From Teredinibacter purpureus (GTDB taxonomy: Bacteria; Pseudomonadota; Gammaproteobacteria; Pseudomonadales; Cellvibrionaceae), in the NCBI RefSeq assembly GCF_014217335.1, contig NZ_CP060092.1, positions 3,551,501-3,615,500 of the forward strand: 64,000 nt of DNA, read 5' to 3'. Below are positions 37,901 to 49,038 of the stretch, one piece after another. How positions within the stretch are numbered: position 1 is the first letter of the stretch; each line of letters begins with the position of its first letter. The translations under genes and the position numbers were made by a program. The notes below the pieces were generated by a model that saw only the letters and a program-made list of their open reading frames with translations, did not search any database and was not told the DNA's origin.

Positions 37901-38161
37901 TTATTGATTTTTTGTTGCATCATAAGCGAGCGCTTTTTTCTGGGTAGGCGTCTCTTTGCCTTCCGACTTGGCAACACGCTCTTGCTCGTCGTCACATTTC
38001 TGCGTATCGCCGCCACATATCTCGCAATTACTGGTCGTAATTCCAATCGCACCTAACCCACCACAAGAACCCTTAATAGGTTTATTGCTAAAAATGACCC
38101 CTACAGCCATGCCCACAACGACCAAAACCAAAATAAGAAACGCTAACAAATATACAATCAT
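37901..38161 (-). CDS. nqrM: Na+-NQR maturation protein NqrM
   Basis: An 86-residue protein of the DUF539 group: a membrane helix (residues ~3-25), then a Cys-rich segment (SCGGLGAIGITTSNCEICGG, with a further Cys after it). Four conserved Cys are thought to deliver iron for the Fe centre of NqrD/E. It overlaps apbE by four bases and ends the nqr operon, matching the known gene order. Confidence 0.94.
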   Translation of the reverse strand: MIVYLLAFLILVLVVVGMAVGVIFSNKPIKGSCGGLGAIGITTSNCEICGGDTQKCDDEQERVAKSEGKETPTQKKALAYDATKNQ

Positions 38162-39219
38162 AATGTCACTCGATACTGATTAAATGCGGGAGAGGCTTTC
38201 GAAACAAACCCCTCTTTTGTTCGAATAATAAAATAAGCGGCAATATTATTGTCTACCGCCAAAGCGTACCCCTTATCAGGGCCTAAAACATTCATTGCTG
38301 TAGCAATAGCATCCGCTTTGGCCGCCGAACTTGCTACAACAGTTACAGACGCCAATGTGTGAGTAATAGGGTAACCGGTTTTAGGGTCAATGGTATGAGA
38401 AAACCTTTCGCCTTCAAACTCAAAATAATTACGGTAATCACCCGAAGTTGCAATTCCCCCGTGGCTAACCGAAATAGCTTGCATAACCCCTGTTTGCACG
38501 AGCGATGGCTGCTCAATGCCTAGACGCCACTGAATGCCCCTAGCATTATTACCCGCTACAGCAATTTCACCACCGACCTCAATCATATAATCGACAATAG
38601 CATGGGCTTTAAACAGCGCAGCAATGGCGTCGGCCCCGTAACCCTTGGCTACCGCCGAAAGATCAATGGCAACGCTAGCCGTTTTGGTAACCTGCAAATT
38701 TGATTGTTCGAGCCTAACAAATTGTTGGCCTACACGTTGATTCGCCGCAGCAATCAAGCTGGCACTCGGCTTTTTTTCGTCGCGCTCTTCTGGCCCGAAG
38801 CCCCACAAATTGACTAACGGCCCTACAGTAATATCGAAAGCACCACCTGAGAGCACATGAATATCACGACTTAACTGCAGCAAGTGAAACAGCGGTTGCG
38901 ACACAACCGTCGGCTGATGAACGGGCGCTTTGTTTAGCAACGATAACTCTGAATCTGCTATATAAGTAGACATTGCCTGATTAACATTCTCCAGCAACTT
39001 ATCCACTTCCATTTGCAAAGCACTTTGCGCAACAATCACCTCAGGGTTGAGCACCGCCGTAATATGATAGGTAGTACCCATCGTATGCCCCTCTAGGGCA
39101 TATTCGCGCAACGGAGTTTCTGGTGAACAGGCATTAAGCATAAAAAAACAAAGCGAGACCAGAAGAACCGGGCTCGCTTTGCGTATGCTTTTTGATAAAA
39201 AGCAGTCTATAAAAAACAT
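38158..39219 (-). CDS. apbE: FAD:protein FMN transferase ApbE
   Basis: It attaches FMN covalently to threonines of NqrB and NqrC. The start at ATG 39217-39219 gives MFFIDCFLSKSIRKASPVLL and then the lipobox LNAC, so it is a periplasm-facing lipoprotein. Signatures: GHTMGTTYHI, GAFDITVGPLVNLWGFGP, AKGYGADAIA, VGGEIAVAGNN and THTLASVTVVA. It follows nqrF and overlaps nqrM. A start further upstream is possible in frame but would add a non-signal-like extension. Confidence 0.95.
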   Translation of the reverse strand: MFFIDCFLSKSIRKASPVLLVSLCFFMLNACSPETPLREYALEGHTMGTTYHITAVLNPEVIVAQSALQMEVDKLLENVNQAMSTYIADSELSLLNKAPVHQPTVVSQPLFHLLQLSRDIHVLSGGAFDITVGPLVNLWGFGPEERDEKKPSASLIAAANQRVGQQFVRLEQSNLQVTKTASVAIDLSAVAKGYGADAIAALFKAHAIVDYMIEVGGEIAVAGNNARGIQWRLGIEQPSLVQTGVMQAISVSHGGIATSGDYRNYFEFEGERFSHTIDPKTGYPITHTLASVTVVASSAAKADAIATAMNVLGPDKGYALAVDNNIAAYFIIRTKEGFVSKASPAFNQYRVTL

Positions 39220-39235
39220 TATGTTGTGTGCTTCC

Positions 39236-40459
39236 TTAACCACCAAAGTCATCAAGCATAATATTTTCGTCTTCAACCCCAAGGTCTTGAAGCATTTTAA
39301 CCACAGCCGCGTTCATCATGGGTGGACCACACATGTAGAACTCACAATCTTCTGGTGCTGGGTGGTTTTTTAAATAATTTTCTAGTAATACATTGTGAAT
39401 AAAACCCGTTAAGCCATCCCAATTATCTTCTGGCTGCGGGTCAGATAACGCAACATGCCAGTCGAAATTGTTATTTTCTTCGGCTAATAGGTCATATTCG
39501 TCTTTATAAAATAATTCACGTAAAGAACGGGCGCCATACCAAAATGACATTTTACGATCAGTTTTAATTCGGCGTAGCTGATCAAAAATATGTGACCGCA
39601 TTGGCGCCATACCCGCACCACCACCAATAAACACCATTTCAGCATTGGTCTCTTTCGCAAAAAACTCACCAAATGGGCCATAAACCGTTATTGTGTCGCC
39701 CGGCTTTAAATTAAAAACATAAGACGACATTTGACCGGCAGGAATACCTTGTGTACGTGGTGGCGGTGTTGCAATGCGAATATTAAATTTCACAATACCC
39801 ACTTCATCGGGATAGTTCGCCATGGAATACGCACGAATCACAGGCTCTTCAACTTTTGACTCCATTTTAAAGAAACCAAAATTTTCCCAATCGCCGCGAT
39901 ACTCTTCTTCAATATCGAAGTCTGCATATTTCACATGGTGCGGCGGGCACTCAAGCTGCACATAACCACCCGCGCGGAAATCAACGTTTTCGCCTTCTGG
40001 CAATTTTAACGTTAACTCTTTAATAAAAGTGGCAACGTTTGGATTGGATTCAACAGTGCATTCCCACTGTTTTACACCAAATACTTCTTCGTCCACTTCG
40101 ACTTTCATGTTTTCTTTAATGCCAACCTGACAACTTAATCGCCAGCCTTCTTTTTCTTCATGTCGCGTAAAGTGGGATTCTTCTGTCGGCAACATAGAGC
40201 CGCCGCCTTCCGTCACCTTACATTTACACTGTGCACAAGTACCGCCGCCGCCACAGGCAGACGCTAAGAAAAGGTTGTTCGCAGCCAGTGTTTGCAACAA
40301 TTTGCCACCGGCAGGAACGGTAATGGTTTTTTCACCATTAATTTCGATACTGACGTCACCACTATTAACCAGTTTGGAGCGGGCACTGAGGATAATTCCC
40401 ACCAGCGCCAATACCACAACGGTGAACATGATCACGCCAAGGATGATTTCAATATTCAT
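39236..40459 (-). CDS. nqrF: Na+-translocating NADH:quinone reductase subunit F
   Basis: The NADH-oxidising subunit, 407 residues. One N-terminal membrane helix (3-25) is followed by a [2Fe-2S] domain with Cys69, Cys75, Cys78 and Cys110, an FAD-binding ferredoxin-reductase domain ([11 protein letters not shown]) and an NADH domain ([24 protein letters not shown]). Full length and intact. Electrons enter NQR here and pass to the membrane flavins. Confidence 0.98.
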   Translation of the reverse strand: MNIEIILGVIMFTVVVLALVGIILSARSKLVNSGDVSIEINGEKTITVPAGGKLLQTLAANNLFLASACGGGGTCAQCKCKVTEGGGSMLPTEESHFTRHEEKEGWRLSCQVGIKENMKVEVDEEVFGVKQWECTVESNPNVATFIKELTLKLPEGENVDFRAGGYVQLECPPHHVKYADFDIEEEYRGDWENFGFFKMESKVEEPVIRAYSMANYPDEVGIVKFNIRIATPPPRTQGIPAGQMSSYVFNLKPGDTITVYGPFGEFFAKETNAEMVFIGGGAGMAPMRSHIFDQLRRIKTDRKMSFWYGARSLRELFYKDEYDLLAEENNNFDWHVALSDPQPEDNWDGLTGFIHNVLLENYLKNHPAPEDCEFYMCGPPMMNAAVVKMLQDLGVEDENIMLDDFGG

Positions 40460-40480
40460 ACTCGTTTAATTCCTTGCTGA

Positions 40481-41089
40481 TTACAGTGAGATGCCGCCGA
40501 AAGACATAAAGCCCAACGACATAAGGCCAACTACAACAAAGGTAATACCTAAGCCTTCTAGGCCCTTGGGTACATCGCTGTACTTCATTTTTTCACGTAT
40601 ACCGGCTAAGGCCGTAATGGCCAACGCCCAGCCCACACCGGAGCCAGCACCAAACACAACACTTTCTGTAAAGTTGTAATCGCGCTCAACCATAAATAAA
40701 GAACCACCAAGAATGGCGCAGTTCACGGTAATAAGCGGAAGGAAAACACCGAGTGCGTTGTAAAGAGCCGGTACGTACTTATCTAAAAACATTTCTAAGA
40801 TCTGTACCAACGCGGCGATAACACCAATATAAGTAATCAAGCCTAAGAAGCTTAAGTCCACCTCTGGGTAGCCCGCCCACGCCAAAGCGCCGGGAGCTAA
40901 CAGGTAGGTGTAAAGCAAATTGTTAACCGGTACGGTAATGGTTTGCACTACAACAACCGCAACACCTAAACCAAAAGAGGATTCCACTTTTTTGGATACC
41001 GCAAGAAACGTACACATTCCCAAAAAGAATGCGAGTGCCATATTTTCGATAAAAATCGAACGAACAAATAAGGAAATGAGTTCTTCCAT
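40481..41089 (-). CDS. nqrE: Na+-translocating NADH:quinone reductase subunit E
   Basis: A 202-residue integral membrane subunit with six helices, one half of the NqrD-NqrE pair that carries an iron centre between the membrane halves. It starts [34 protein letters not shown], with the conserved Cys26 region, and contains [19 protein letters not shown] with the second conserved Cys. It overlaps nqrD by one base. Confidence 0.98.
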   Translation of the reverse strand: MEELISLFVRSIFIENMALAFFLGMCTFLAVSKKVESSFGLGVAVVVVQTITVPVNNLLYTYLLAPGALAWAGYPEVDLSFLGLITYIGVIAALVQILEMFLDKYVPALYNALGVFLPLITVNCAILGGSLFMVERDYNFTESVVFGAGSGVGWALAITALAGIREKMKYSDVPKGLEGLGITFVVVGLMSLGFMSFGGISL

Positions 41090-41745
41090 TACACGGCCTC
41101 CTTCTTGGTATTGGGTGCAATTTTAAAGTCGGCATTTTCAACTTGAGCAGGCTTGTATGCACGAATCGCCCAAATGTATAAACCAATCAGGAAGAAAGCG
41201 CTGGGCGGTAATAACAACATTCCGTTTGGATCGTACCAACCACCGTTGTTCACGGTTTGCATGATTTCAAAGCCAAACAAAGTGCCGCCGCCAAAAAGCT
41301 CACGCACAACGGCCAAAGCGATAAGCATGGCGCTATACCCTAAGCCATTACCAAAACCGTCTAGGGCGCTCTGTAAAGGTGGATTTTTCATAGCGAAGGC
41401 TTCGGCACGGCCCATTACAATACAGTTAGTAATGATCAAACCAACAAATACTGAAAGCTGTTTACTTATATCGTAAGCAACGGCTTTGAGTACCTGATCA
41501 ACCAAAATCACCAACGAAGCAATAACCGTCATCTGCACAATAATGCGGATACTGTTAGGTATATTGTTTCGGATTATCGATACAAAAAAGTTAGAAAAAG
41601 TTACAACCGTTGTGAGTGCAATACACATCACGATGGTGACCTTCATGCTGCTGGTTACCGCCAGCGCGGAACAAATACCCAAAATTTGTAAACCAATTGG
41701 GTTGTTGTCGAGTATGGGCTTAAATAAAAGCTCTTTAACTTTCAT
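41089..41745 (-). CDS. nqrD: Na+-translocating NADH:quinone reductase subunit D
   Basis: A 218-residue integral membrane homologue of Nqr[14 protein letters not shown] carries the first conserved Cys, and [19 protein letters not shown] the second. Six membrane helices of inverted topology to NqrE. Three bases separate it from nqrC, and it overlaps nqrE. Normal length. Confidence 0.98.
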   Translation of the reverse strand: MKVKELLFKPILDNNPIGLQILGICSALAVTSSMKVTIVMCIALTTVVTFSNFFVSIIRNNIPNSIRIIVQMTVIASLVILVDQVLKAVAYDISKQLSVFVGLIITNCIVMGRAEAFAMKNPPLQSALDGFGNGLGYSAMLIALAVVRELFGGGTLFGFEIMQTVNNGGWYDPNGMLLLPPSAFFLIGLYIWAIRAYKPAQVENADFKIAPNTKKEAV

Positions 41746-41748
41746 AAA

Positions 41749-42522
41749 TCAGGCCTCTCCCGCTTTAAGCTTGTTGAGGAAGGGACCGTAGCCGTTTTCA
41801 CCCAACCAGAATTTAATCATATTCTTTACACCAACACTGGTTAAGGTCGCACCGGATAAGCCGTCAACCTTGTGCTGTGCACCTGCAGAACCTGGGGCGA
41901 CACTACCTTTAATCACATCAAAGGCCACCGTGCCATCAGCCGCATAAATTTCTTTACCCGTCCAAAGTGCTTTCCAGCGAGGGTTTTCAATTTCTGCACC
42001 TAGCCCTGGCGTTTCTTTATGGTCGTAAAAACCTAAGCCAACAACCGAGTTCATATCAGACTCTATTGCCAGAAAACCGTACATGGTTCCCCACAGGCCA
42101 TATCCTGAAACAGGCAGGATAACCGTTTCGATACCCGCATCACCTTTAACTAAATAAACCTTGGCGAATTTTTCGCGACGAGATAGGCCGGCAATATCTA
42201 GTTCAGAACTTAGCGCATCCGAAAGGCTTGGATCTTTAACAGATTTGCGTTGATCAAAAGAGTCAGCATCAATTTCAGATGTAAATTGGCCACGGCTTAA
42301 ATCAATAATGCGGGTTTCAATTTTTTCAAATTGCGCATCAACACTAACCCCCTCTTCCAGCAAGCCTGCTGCAGAGAGAATATTACGTTTAAAGTCGAGT
42401 TGTTTATTGGCCACCTGTAGCGGCTTGAGTACAACTGACGCCGTGGATACTACTACCGAGCATACGATACACAGCAGTAACGCGACCGTAAGGGTCTTCT
42501 TAATCGTATCGTTATTAGCCAC
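41749..42522 (-). CDS. nqrC: Na+-translocating NADH:quinone reductase subunit C
   Basis: A 257-residue subunit with one N-terminal membrane helix and a periplasmic FMN domain. The covalent FMN threonine lies in SGATLTS at about 223-229, the ApbE target motif. [17 protein letters not shown] is a family signature. It overlaps nqrB by eight bases. Confidence 0.97.
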   Translation of the reverse strand: MANNDTIKKTLTVALLLCIVCSVVVSTASVVLKPLQVANKQLDFKRNILSAAGLLEEGVSVDAQFEKIETRIIDLSRGQFTSEIDADSFDQRKSVKDPSLSDALSSELDIAGLSRREKFAKVYLVKGDAGIETVILPVSGYGLWGTMYGFLAIESDMNSVVGLGFYDHKETPGLGAEIENPRWKALWTGKEIYAADGTVAFDVIKGSVAPGSAGAQHKVDGLSGATLTSVGVKNMIKFWLGENGYGPFLNKLKAGEA

Positions 42523-43723
42523 GTGCTAACCTCCGCTTGATGTTGGATTGCACTACAAAGTGGTCGATAAGCGGAGCAAACAAGTTAGCGAATAGAATCG
42601 CCAACATCATGCCTTCTGGAAAGGCTGGGTTTACTACACGAATGGTAATGACCATAAAGCCGATCAAACCACCGAACCACCACTTACCTGCGTTCGTCAT
42701 CGAAGCCGATACAGGATCGGTCGCCATAAAGAACAGACCAAAAGCATACCCCCCCAAGACCATATGCCACCAAAAAGGCATGGCAAACATTGGGTTTGAA
42801 TTGGCATCACCAACAGCGTTGTAGATAAGCGTGGTAATAATGGTGCCAATAAGCACGCCCAAAACAATGCGTACCGAAGCAATACTGGTAGCCAGTAATG
42901 CACCGCCGCCAATAATTAAGGCCAGAGTTGAGGTTTCACCAATAGAACCTTGCATCTTGCCGAAGAAGGCGTCCATCCACGTCATTTGTAATTGCAGAAC
43001 ATCCATACCCTGCTGTGCCACAACGGATAAGGCTGTTGCACCGGTATAACCGTCAACCGCTGCCCAAACCGCATCACCCGACATAGACGCTGGGTAAGCA
43101 AAGAACAAAAAGGCTCGGCCGGTAAGCGCAGGGTTAAGAAAGTTTTTACCCGTACCACCAAACACCTCTTTACCTAGTACCACGCCAAAGCTAATACCTA
43201 ACGCAGCCTGCCATAAAGGTAGGTCTGGCGGACAGATAAGCGCAAACAAGATAGAGGTAACAAAGAAGCCTTCGTTAATTTCGTGCCCGCGCTTCATCGC
43301 GAATAACACTTCCCAAAAGCCACCCACAACAAACACCGTGGCATAAATGGGTACGAAGAACGCAGCACCGTAAATAAAGTTATCCCAAATACTCGCAGGA
43401 TCGTGGCCAGCCAATAAGCCAATTAGCGCACCGCGCCAACCTTCAATAGACGTCGCGCCCATATCAGCCAGAATGGTGTTGGCCTGCCAACCCAAGTTGT
43501 ACATGCCATAAAACATGGCAGGAAAGACACACAACCAAACGGTAATCATGACACGCTTAAGGTCTACCCCGTCGCGTACATGGGCGGTTGACTTTGTAAC
43601 GTCAGAAGGCTGGAAGAAAACGGTATCGGTCGCTTCGTAAAGTGCGTACCACTTTTCCAATTTACCGCCTTTGTGAAAATGCGGCTCTACACTATCTAAA
43701 ATATTTCGTAACATTTTCATCAA
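42515..43723 (-). CDS. nqrB: Na+-translocating NADH:quinone reductase subunit B
   Basis: A 402-residue membrane subunit with about ten helices that carries covalent FMN, riboflavin and the sodium path. The FMN motif [10 protein letters not shown] lies near 225-235. The N-terminal [20 protein letters not shown] is the typical amphipathic start. [28 protein letters not shown] is strongly conserved. It begins one base after nqrA ends. Confidence 0.98.
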   Translation of the reverse strand: MMKMLRNILDSVEPHFHKGGKLEKWYALYEATDTVFFQPSDVTKSTAHVRDGVDLKRVMITVWLCVFPAMFYGMYNLGWQANTILADMGATSIEGWRGALIGLLAGHDPASIWDNFIYGAAFFVPIYATVFVVGGFWEVLFAMKRGHEINEGFFVTSILFALICPPDLPLWQAALGISFGVVLGKEVFGGTGKNFLNPALTGRAFLFFAYPASMSGDAVWAAVDGYTGATALSVVAQQGMDVLQLQMTWMDAFFGKMQGSIGETSTLALIIGGGALLATSIASVRIVLGVLIGTIITTLIYNAVGDANSNPMFAMPFWWHMVLGGYAFGLFFMATDPVSASMTNAGKWWFGGLIGFMVITIRVVNPAFPEGMMLAILFANLFAPLIDHFVVQSNIKRRLARG

Positions 43724-45067
43724 TTAACCCTCCTTCTCGATACGCGTAAGGTTATCGCGAAGAATTGGGCCGTATTCATATTTGCCCGAGCAAATAAACG
43801 TACACAAAGCCAAATCCTCTTCATCCAACTCCAAACAACCTAGTTTTTGAGCCATTTCAGTGTCACCCACAATTATTGAACGCAATAAATGCGTTGGCAA
43901 AATATCCAACGGCATAACACGTTCGTAGGCACCAGTGGGCACCATTGCACGCTCACTTCCATTAGCGGAGGTTGTAAAATTGAATTTCTTACCTTTAAGC
44001 AGGTTTGAGATATAAATAGGTAACGCAGAAAAACGGTTAATGCCCGGCACCATAAAGTGAATAAAGGGGCGCTCACGGCCCTCCAGTAAAACACTCACCT
44101 GGTTATGATAGCGACCAAGGAAAGCTGATGGGCCATAAGCCTTACGCCCACCAAAAACAGACCCGGATATAGTCCGATTTTCACCAACTTTCACTTGCCC
44201 TGCTAACAATTCTTCCAGATTTGCACCTAAACGCGTACGAACCATTCGAGGATCGTCAATTTGAGGGCCAGCAATAGAGATCACGCGTTCGACGTTTAAT
44301 TGGCCAGTTGTAAATAGATCGCCAATAGCCATCACGTCTTGATAGCCAACAGACCACGCTACTTTTGTTGCGCTCACCGGTGCAAGAAAGTGCATGTGCG
44401 TTCCTACGTTACCCGCAGGGTGAACGCCACCGAAGGCCTGATATTCGACACTATCAATTGCCACCTGAGGGATTGGGGCGCCTTCCCCATGAGCGACAAA
44501 CAACTTGCCCTCTGTGAGACATGACAACACCGCTAAGCCATTTTTAAAGCTTTCTGGACGCTCGTTTATGATGATAGTAGGGTCAGCGGCCAAAGGATTT
44601 GTATCCATTGCGCTCACAAATACGGATGAGGGCGCCGTTTCAATAGCCGGAACCTTGCTGAACGGGCGGGTACGAATTGACGTCCACAAACCTGATTCAA
44701 CTAAGTTATCCACCACCTTGCTGCGTTCCAACGACGCCAGCTGGGCAGCGGGGTACTGTGCGAACACCTCCCCTTCGTCACCATCAACATCGATGACAAC
44801 CGATTGCATTACACGCTGGTTTCCGCGATTTATCGCGGCCACCGTACCCGATGCCGGCGAGGTATAACGCACGCCTTCGGTTTTTTTATCAGTAAACAGG
44901 AGTTGCCCTTTTTTAACCCTATCGCCCGCTTGAACGGCCATCGTTGGCTTCATACCGTGGTAATCAAAGCCTACAACAGCAACAGAACGAATCGACGGGC
45001 CATCTTCTATGGATTGCCGGGGAGCCCCGGTGATAGGTAAATCCAATCCTCGACGGATCTTGATCAT
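43724..45067 (-). CDS. nqrA: Na+-translocating NADH:quinone reductase subunit A
   Basis: A 447-residue peripheral subunit at the quinone site, first gene of the operon nqrABCDEF-apbE-nqrM. It opens MIKIRRGLDLPITGAPRQ with the Rnf/NqrA N-terminal domain; RPFSKVPAIETAPSSVFVSAMDTNPLAADP is the central signature and CGSGKYEYGPILRDNLT-like the end (here CSGKYEYGPILRDNLT). No sequence damage seen. Confidence 0.98.
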   Translation of the reverse strand: MIKIRRGLDLPITGAPRQSIEDGPSIRSVAVVGFDYHGMKPTMAVQAGDRVKKGQLLFTDKKTEGVRYTSPASGTVAAINRGNQRVMQSVVIDVDGDEGEVFAQYPAAQLASLERSKVVDNLVESGLWTSIRTRPFSKVPAIETAPSSVFVSAMDTNPLAADPTIIINERPESFKNGLAVLSCLTEGKLFVAHGEGAPIPQVAIDSVEYQAFGGVHPAGNVGTHMHFLAPVSATKVAWSVGYQDVMAIGDLFTTGQLNVERVISIAGPQIDDPRMVRTRLGANLEELLAGQVKVGENRTISGSVFGGRKAYGPSAFLGRYHNQVSVLLEGRERPFIHFMVPGINRFSALPIYISNLLKGKKFNFTTSANGSERAMVPTGAYERVMPLDILPTHLLRSIIVGDTEMAQKLGCLELDEEDLALCTFICSGKYEYGPILRDNLTRIEKEG

Positions 45068-45561
45068 ACGTCTTTGCCTAAAGTTTAAGATTTAGATGAG
45101 TGTGTTTTAAAAATCTTGTTGCCGCCGGCAAAGTGCCCTTGCTCTTGCCAGCAGTATAAATTTGATTACTTACATGCCAACTACCGTCAAAACCACTAGA
45201 TAACGTGTGTAATGAAGCGCGAACCTATTCGCAATGACATTCCAATTTAGAATAGATCAAATTGGCGGACTTTTTAGTCATGGGCGGCCTCATTGCTCAA
45301 ATAAGCATCAGCGCCGTAGCACCCCATAAAAAATCGCGCCAATTATATGTTTGGGCGCCCTCTATGACCAGCTAAACCCTGAAAAAAACCCAATTAACGT
45401 ATTGTTTTATCGGGAATATTTTGCGTTTGAGCAAAACAATGGGAGACAGTGGCTACGCAATCACCCTTCGTCGAAAAATTAATCATCAACTATTTGCACC
45501 TAAGCCCGTGCTTTCATTAAAATCCCGCTCCTAACTCCCTCTTTCTGAGTAACAGGCTGTA
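45068..45561. promoter_or_regulatory. Divergent control region between nqrA and mfd
   Basis: 494 bases without a gene. The only clear structure is an inverted repeat CCAATTT (45242-45248) / AAATTGG (45259-45265) with a 10-base spacer, a possible operator for nqr or mfd. I cannot place promoters with confidence. Confidence 0.4.
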
Positions 45562-48500
45562 ATGACCCTATCAAACCCGCTCTCTCCAATTGTGCCCTCT
45601 AAAGCCGCCGACAAACGCGCCTGGGGGAACCTATGCGGCACTAGCGGCAGCGCTTTCGCCATGGTGCAAGCGCTTATAGATACCCAGAAAAACATGCTGG
45701 TTATTGCACCCGATATGGGGACAGCCGAAATATACAGGCGTGATATCGCGCAATTTCTAAAGGGCCGCGATGAACAATGTCGCGTTATGCTCTTCAACGA
45801 CTGGGAAACACTCCCTTACGATAGCTTTTCACCTCACCAAGATATCATTTCCGAGCGCATGCGGTGCCTCTATCATATGCACGCACATGAACGTTGCGTC
45901 ATTGTCGTTGCTGCTACAACGCTCATGCAGCGACTCCCCCCCGCCGATTTCATACTAACCAAAACACTGATTCTGAAAGTAGACGACACCCTAGACCGTG
46001 AAGCCTTTCGAGATCAGCTGGTCAATGCTGGCTACACACACGTCGACATGGTGTACCAACATGGTGAGTTTGCGGTGCGGGGCGCGCTAATAGACGTGTA
46101 CCCCATGGGGAGTCGCGCCTGCTACCGCATAGAGCTGTTTGATAACGCTGTCGACTCTCTTCGCGAATTTGACCCTGAAACACAGCGCACCATCCAAAAA
46201 GTCGATCAAATTGAGCTCTTACCCGGCAAAGAGCTCCCGTTAGACAAAGCCGGTATCAATGGCTTCAAACGGCGTTGGCACGAAACCTTCGATGTCGACC
46301 ATCAATCCTGCCCTGTTTATCAAGATGTTGCCGATGGCCTTTCCCCTGCAGGGATTGAGTATTATCTACCGCTATTTTTTGAAACAACATCGTCACTGTT
46401 TGACTACCTGCCCGACGCACGAGAAGACACCCTCATATTTGTGCACGAAGGCGTAAACGCCGCTATTGAGCACCACTGGAGAGACATTGAGCAACGTTAC
46501 GCAAGCAGAACCGGCGACATCGAACGCCCCATCCTTCCTGCACACCTAGCGTTTCATCCGGTAGCCGACCTACACGCGTCGCTAAAGCAGTTTCCCCGCA
46601 TTGTTTTACACACACAGAAAATAGCCGAGTCTACTGGTAATTCGAACTACAATTTTTCGCCCACACCCGCACTGGGAATTGACAATCGAGCGCAAAACCC
46701 CCTTCACTTACTCGAGAATTTTTTACTCGAGACTGAAAAGAGAGTTCTCTTTTGTGCCGAAACGTCTGGACGCAAAGAAATACTAAAAGAGCAATTACAA
46801 AAAATAGCCGTTTCGCCTGACGAGCCCGACGGCATTGCCGGCTTTTTAACCGGTAATAGCAGTATTGCGATTACCGTCGCTGATATCGATACCACCGTTA
46901 ATATCAATGACCCCGCAATGATATTCATAGCGGAACAACAACTCTTCGGCAATCGTGTTTCACAAAAACGACGACGAACAAAGGCCACAGACGATGCCGA
47001 CAACATTGTCAAAAACCTCACTGAACTTAAACTCAACGCACCCGTAGTGCATATAGAACATGGCGTTGGACGATACAAAGGGCTGCAAACCATCGAACAC
47101 GATGGGCAGGCCGAAGAATTCTTGGTGCTCACCTATGCCAACGAAACCAAGCTATATGTACCGGTTGCCAACCTCCATCTTATTAGCCGTTATAGTGGCG
47201 CAGAAGAAAGCCACGCCCCTTTGCACAAACTTGGCAGTGAAACCTGGCAAAAAGCAAAACGCAAAGCCGCAGAGCAGGTGCGAGATGTTGCCGCAGAACT
47301 TCTTGATATTTACGCAAAACGCAAAGCCCGCCAAGGGTTTGCATACACCAACCCAAAAGACGCTTATCTACAATTCAGCACAGGCTTTCCGTTTGAAGAA
47401 ACGCCAGACCAAGTAGCGGCCATTGCTGCTGTGCGCGACGATATGCTCTCGTCCCAACCAATGGACCGCCTTGTATGTGGTGACGTCGGTTTCGGCAAAA
47501 CAGAAGTTGCTATGCGCGCAGCCTTTATCGCTGCACAAAACAGTAAGCAAGTGGCCGTACTGGTACCCACTACACTGCTCGCACAACAACATTACGAAAA
47601 CTTCAAAGACCGTTTTGCCGATTGGCCGGTTAATATCGAAGTCATATCTCGCTTTAGAAGCACCAAAGAGCTTGAGGTCGTTCAGAAACAGCTGGAAACC
47701 GGCCAAGTCGATATCGTTATTGGCACCCACAAACTTATTCAGGGGAACCTTAAATACGCCAATCTAGGCCTATTGATTATTGATGAAGAACATCGCTTCG
47801 GAGTTCGTCAAAAAGAAGCTTTAAAAGCGCTGCGAACAGAAGTCGACATCCTCACTCTTACCGCAACACCTATCCCTCGCACACTCAATATGGCGATGTC
47901 GGGAATTCGAGACCTCTCAATTATTGCTACACCTCCAGCAAAACGACTGTCGGTAAAAACCTTTATTCGCGAATCCGACGAGAACTTAGTAAAAGAGGCG
48001 GTTCTGCGTGAAATACTACGTGGCGGCCAAGTGTACTTCCTCCACAATGAAGTTAAATCCATAGAAAAACGTGCTGCTGAAGTTCAAGCGCTCATTCCAG
48101 AGGCACGAATAGGTATTGGTCACGGCCAGATGAGAGAAAGAGAACTTGAGGGAGTAATGTCGGACTTCTACCACAAGCGCTTCAACGTTCTTATTTGTAC
48201 CACAATCATCGAAACCGGTATTGATGTACCCACGGCCAACACCATTATTATCGAGCGAGCCGACAAATTTGGCCTCGCCCAACTCCATCAACTTCGAGGG
48301 CGAGTGGGCCGCTCACACCACCAAGCCTACGCCTACCTTTTAACGCCCCACAAAAAGGCCATGACCGCAGACGCCCATAAACGACTTGAAGCAATTGCCG
48401 AAGCCCAAGATCTAGGTGCTGGCTTTATGCTCGCTTCCCACGACCTTGAAATACGTGGCGCCGGCGAACTTCTAGGTGACGACCAGAGCGGGCAAATGCA

Positions 48501-49038
48501 AGCTATCGGCTTTTCACTTTATATGGACATGCTCGACAGAGCTGTAGCAGCCATCCAAGAAGGCAAAGAGATTGATCTAGAGCAGCCTGAAGACAGCAAT
48601 ATCGAGATTAATTTGCGTATACCAGCCCTGATTCCCGACGACTACTTGCCCGATGTGCACACCCGCCTAACACTTTACAAACGTGTAGCGCTTGTGAAAA
48701 ACGAGCAAGATTTGAATGAATTACAGATTGAGATGATCGATCGATTCGGGCTACTACCCGACGCCGTTAAAAATCTTATGCGGCAAACCCGTGTTCGATT
48801 CGAAGCAGAAAGCCTAGGCATTACCAAAGTTGAAGCGAGCAAAACCGGCGGCAGAGTGGAATTTGCGAGCAAAACGAGCGTAGATCCCCTCACAATTGTT
48901 AAACTCGTACAAAAACAACCCCAACACTACCGACTTGAAGGGGCAAACCATTTAAAATTCAGTTTCGATATGGAAAATGCCGATCAACGCTTGAAGCAAG
49001 TCAGCCAAGTACTGCAACTACTCAAACAGGCCAGCTAA
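45562..49038 (+). CDS. mfd: Transcription-repair coupling factor Mfd
   Basis: An 1158-residue ATPase that removes stalled RNA polymerase and recruits UvrAB. The N-terminal UvrB-like region (~1-330) has lost ATPase motifs as usual. The RNA-polymerase-interacting domain is at ~470-540 (VVHIEHGVGRYKGLQTIEHDG). The RecG-like motor has Walker A GDVGFGKTEVAMRAAF near residue 640 and IDEEHRFGVRQKEALK. Motif VI is in QLRGRVGRSHHQAYAYLL. The C-terminal TRCF domain is complete. Its stop overlaps the start of the csiV-like gene (TAATG). Confidence 0.98.
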   Translation: MTLSNPLSPIVPSKAADKRAWGNLCGTSGSAFAMVQALIDTQKNMLVIAPDMGTAEIYRRDIAQFLKGRDEQCRVMLFNDWETLPYDSFSPHQDIISERMRCLYHMHAHERCVIVVAATTLMQRLPPADFILTKTLILKVDDTLDREAFRDQLVNAGYTHVDMVYQHGEFAVRGALIDVYPMGSRACYRIELFDNAVDSLREFDPETQRTIQKVDQIELLPGKELPLDKAGINGFKRRWHETFDVDHQSCPVYQDVADGLSPAGIEYYLPLFFETTSSLFDYLPDAREDTLIFVHEGVNAAIEHHWRDIEQRYASRTGDIERPILPAHLAFHPVADLHASLKQFPRIVLHTQKIAESTGNSNYNFSPTPALGIDNRAQNPLHLLENFLLETEKRVLFCAETSGRKEILKEQLQKIAVSPDEPDGIAGFLTGNSSIAITVADIDTTVNINDPAMIFIAEQQLFGNRVSQKRRRTKATDDADNIVKNLTELKLNAPVVHIEHGVGRYKGLQTIEHDGQAEEFLVLTYANETKLYVPVANLHLISRYSGAEESHAPLHKLGSETWQKAKRKAAEQVRDVAAELLDIYAKRKARQGFAYTNPKDAYLQFSTGFPFEETPDQVAAIAAVRDDMLSSQPMDRLVCGDVGFGKTEVAMRAAFIAAQNSKQVAVLVPTTLLAQQHYENFKDRFADWPVNIEVISRFRSTKELEVVQKQLETGQVDIVIGTHKLIQGNLKYANLGLLIIDEEHRFGVRQKEALKALRTEVDILTLTATPIPRTLNMAMSGIRDLSIIATPPAKRLSVKTFIRESDENLVKEAVLREILRGGQVYFLHNEVKSIEKRAAEVQALIPEARIGIGHGQMRERELEGVMSDFYHKRFNVLICTTIIETGIDVPTANTIIIERADKFGLAQLHQLRGRVGRSHHQAYAYLLTPHKKAMTADAHKRLEAIAEAQDLGAGFMLASHDLEIRGAGELLGDDQSGQMQAIGFSLYMDMLDRAVAAIQEGKEIDLEQPEDSNIEINLRIPALIPDDYLPDVHTRLTLYKRVALVKNEQDLNELQIEMIDRFGLLPDAVKNLMRQTRVRFEAESLGITKVEASKTGGRVEFASKTSVDPLTIVKLVQKQPQHYRLEGANHLKFSFDMENADQRLKQVSQVLQLLKQAS

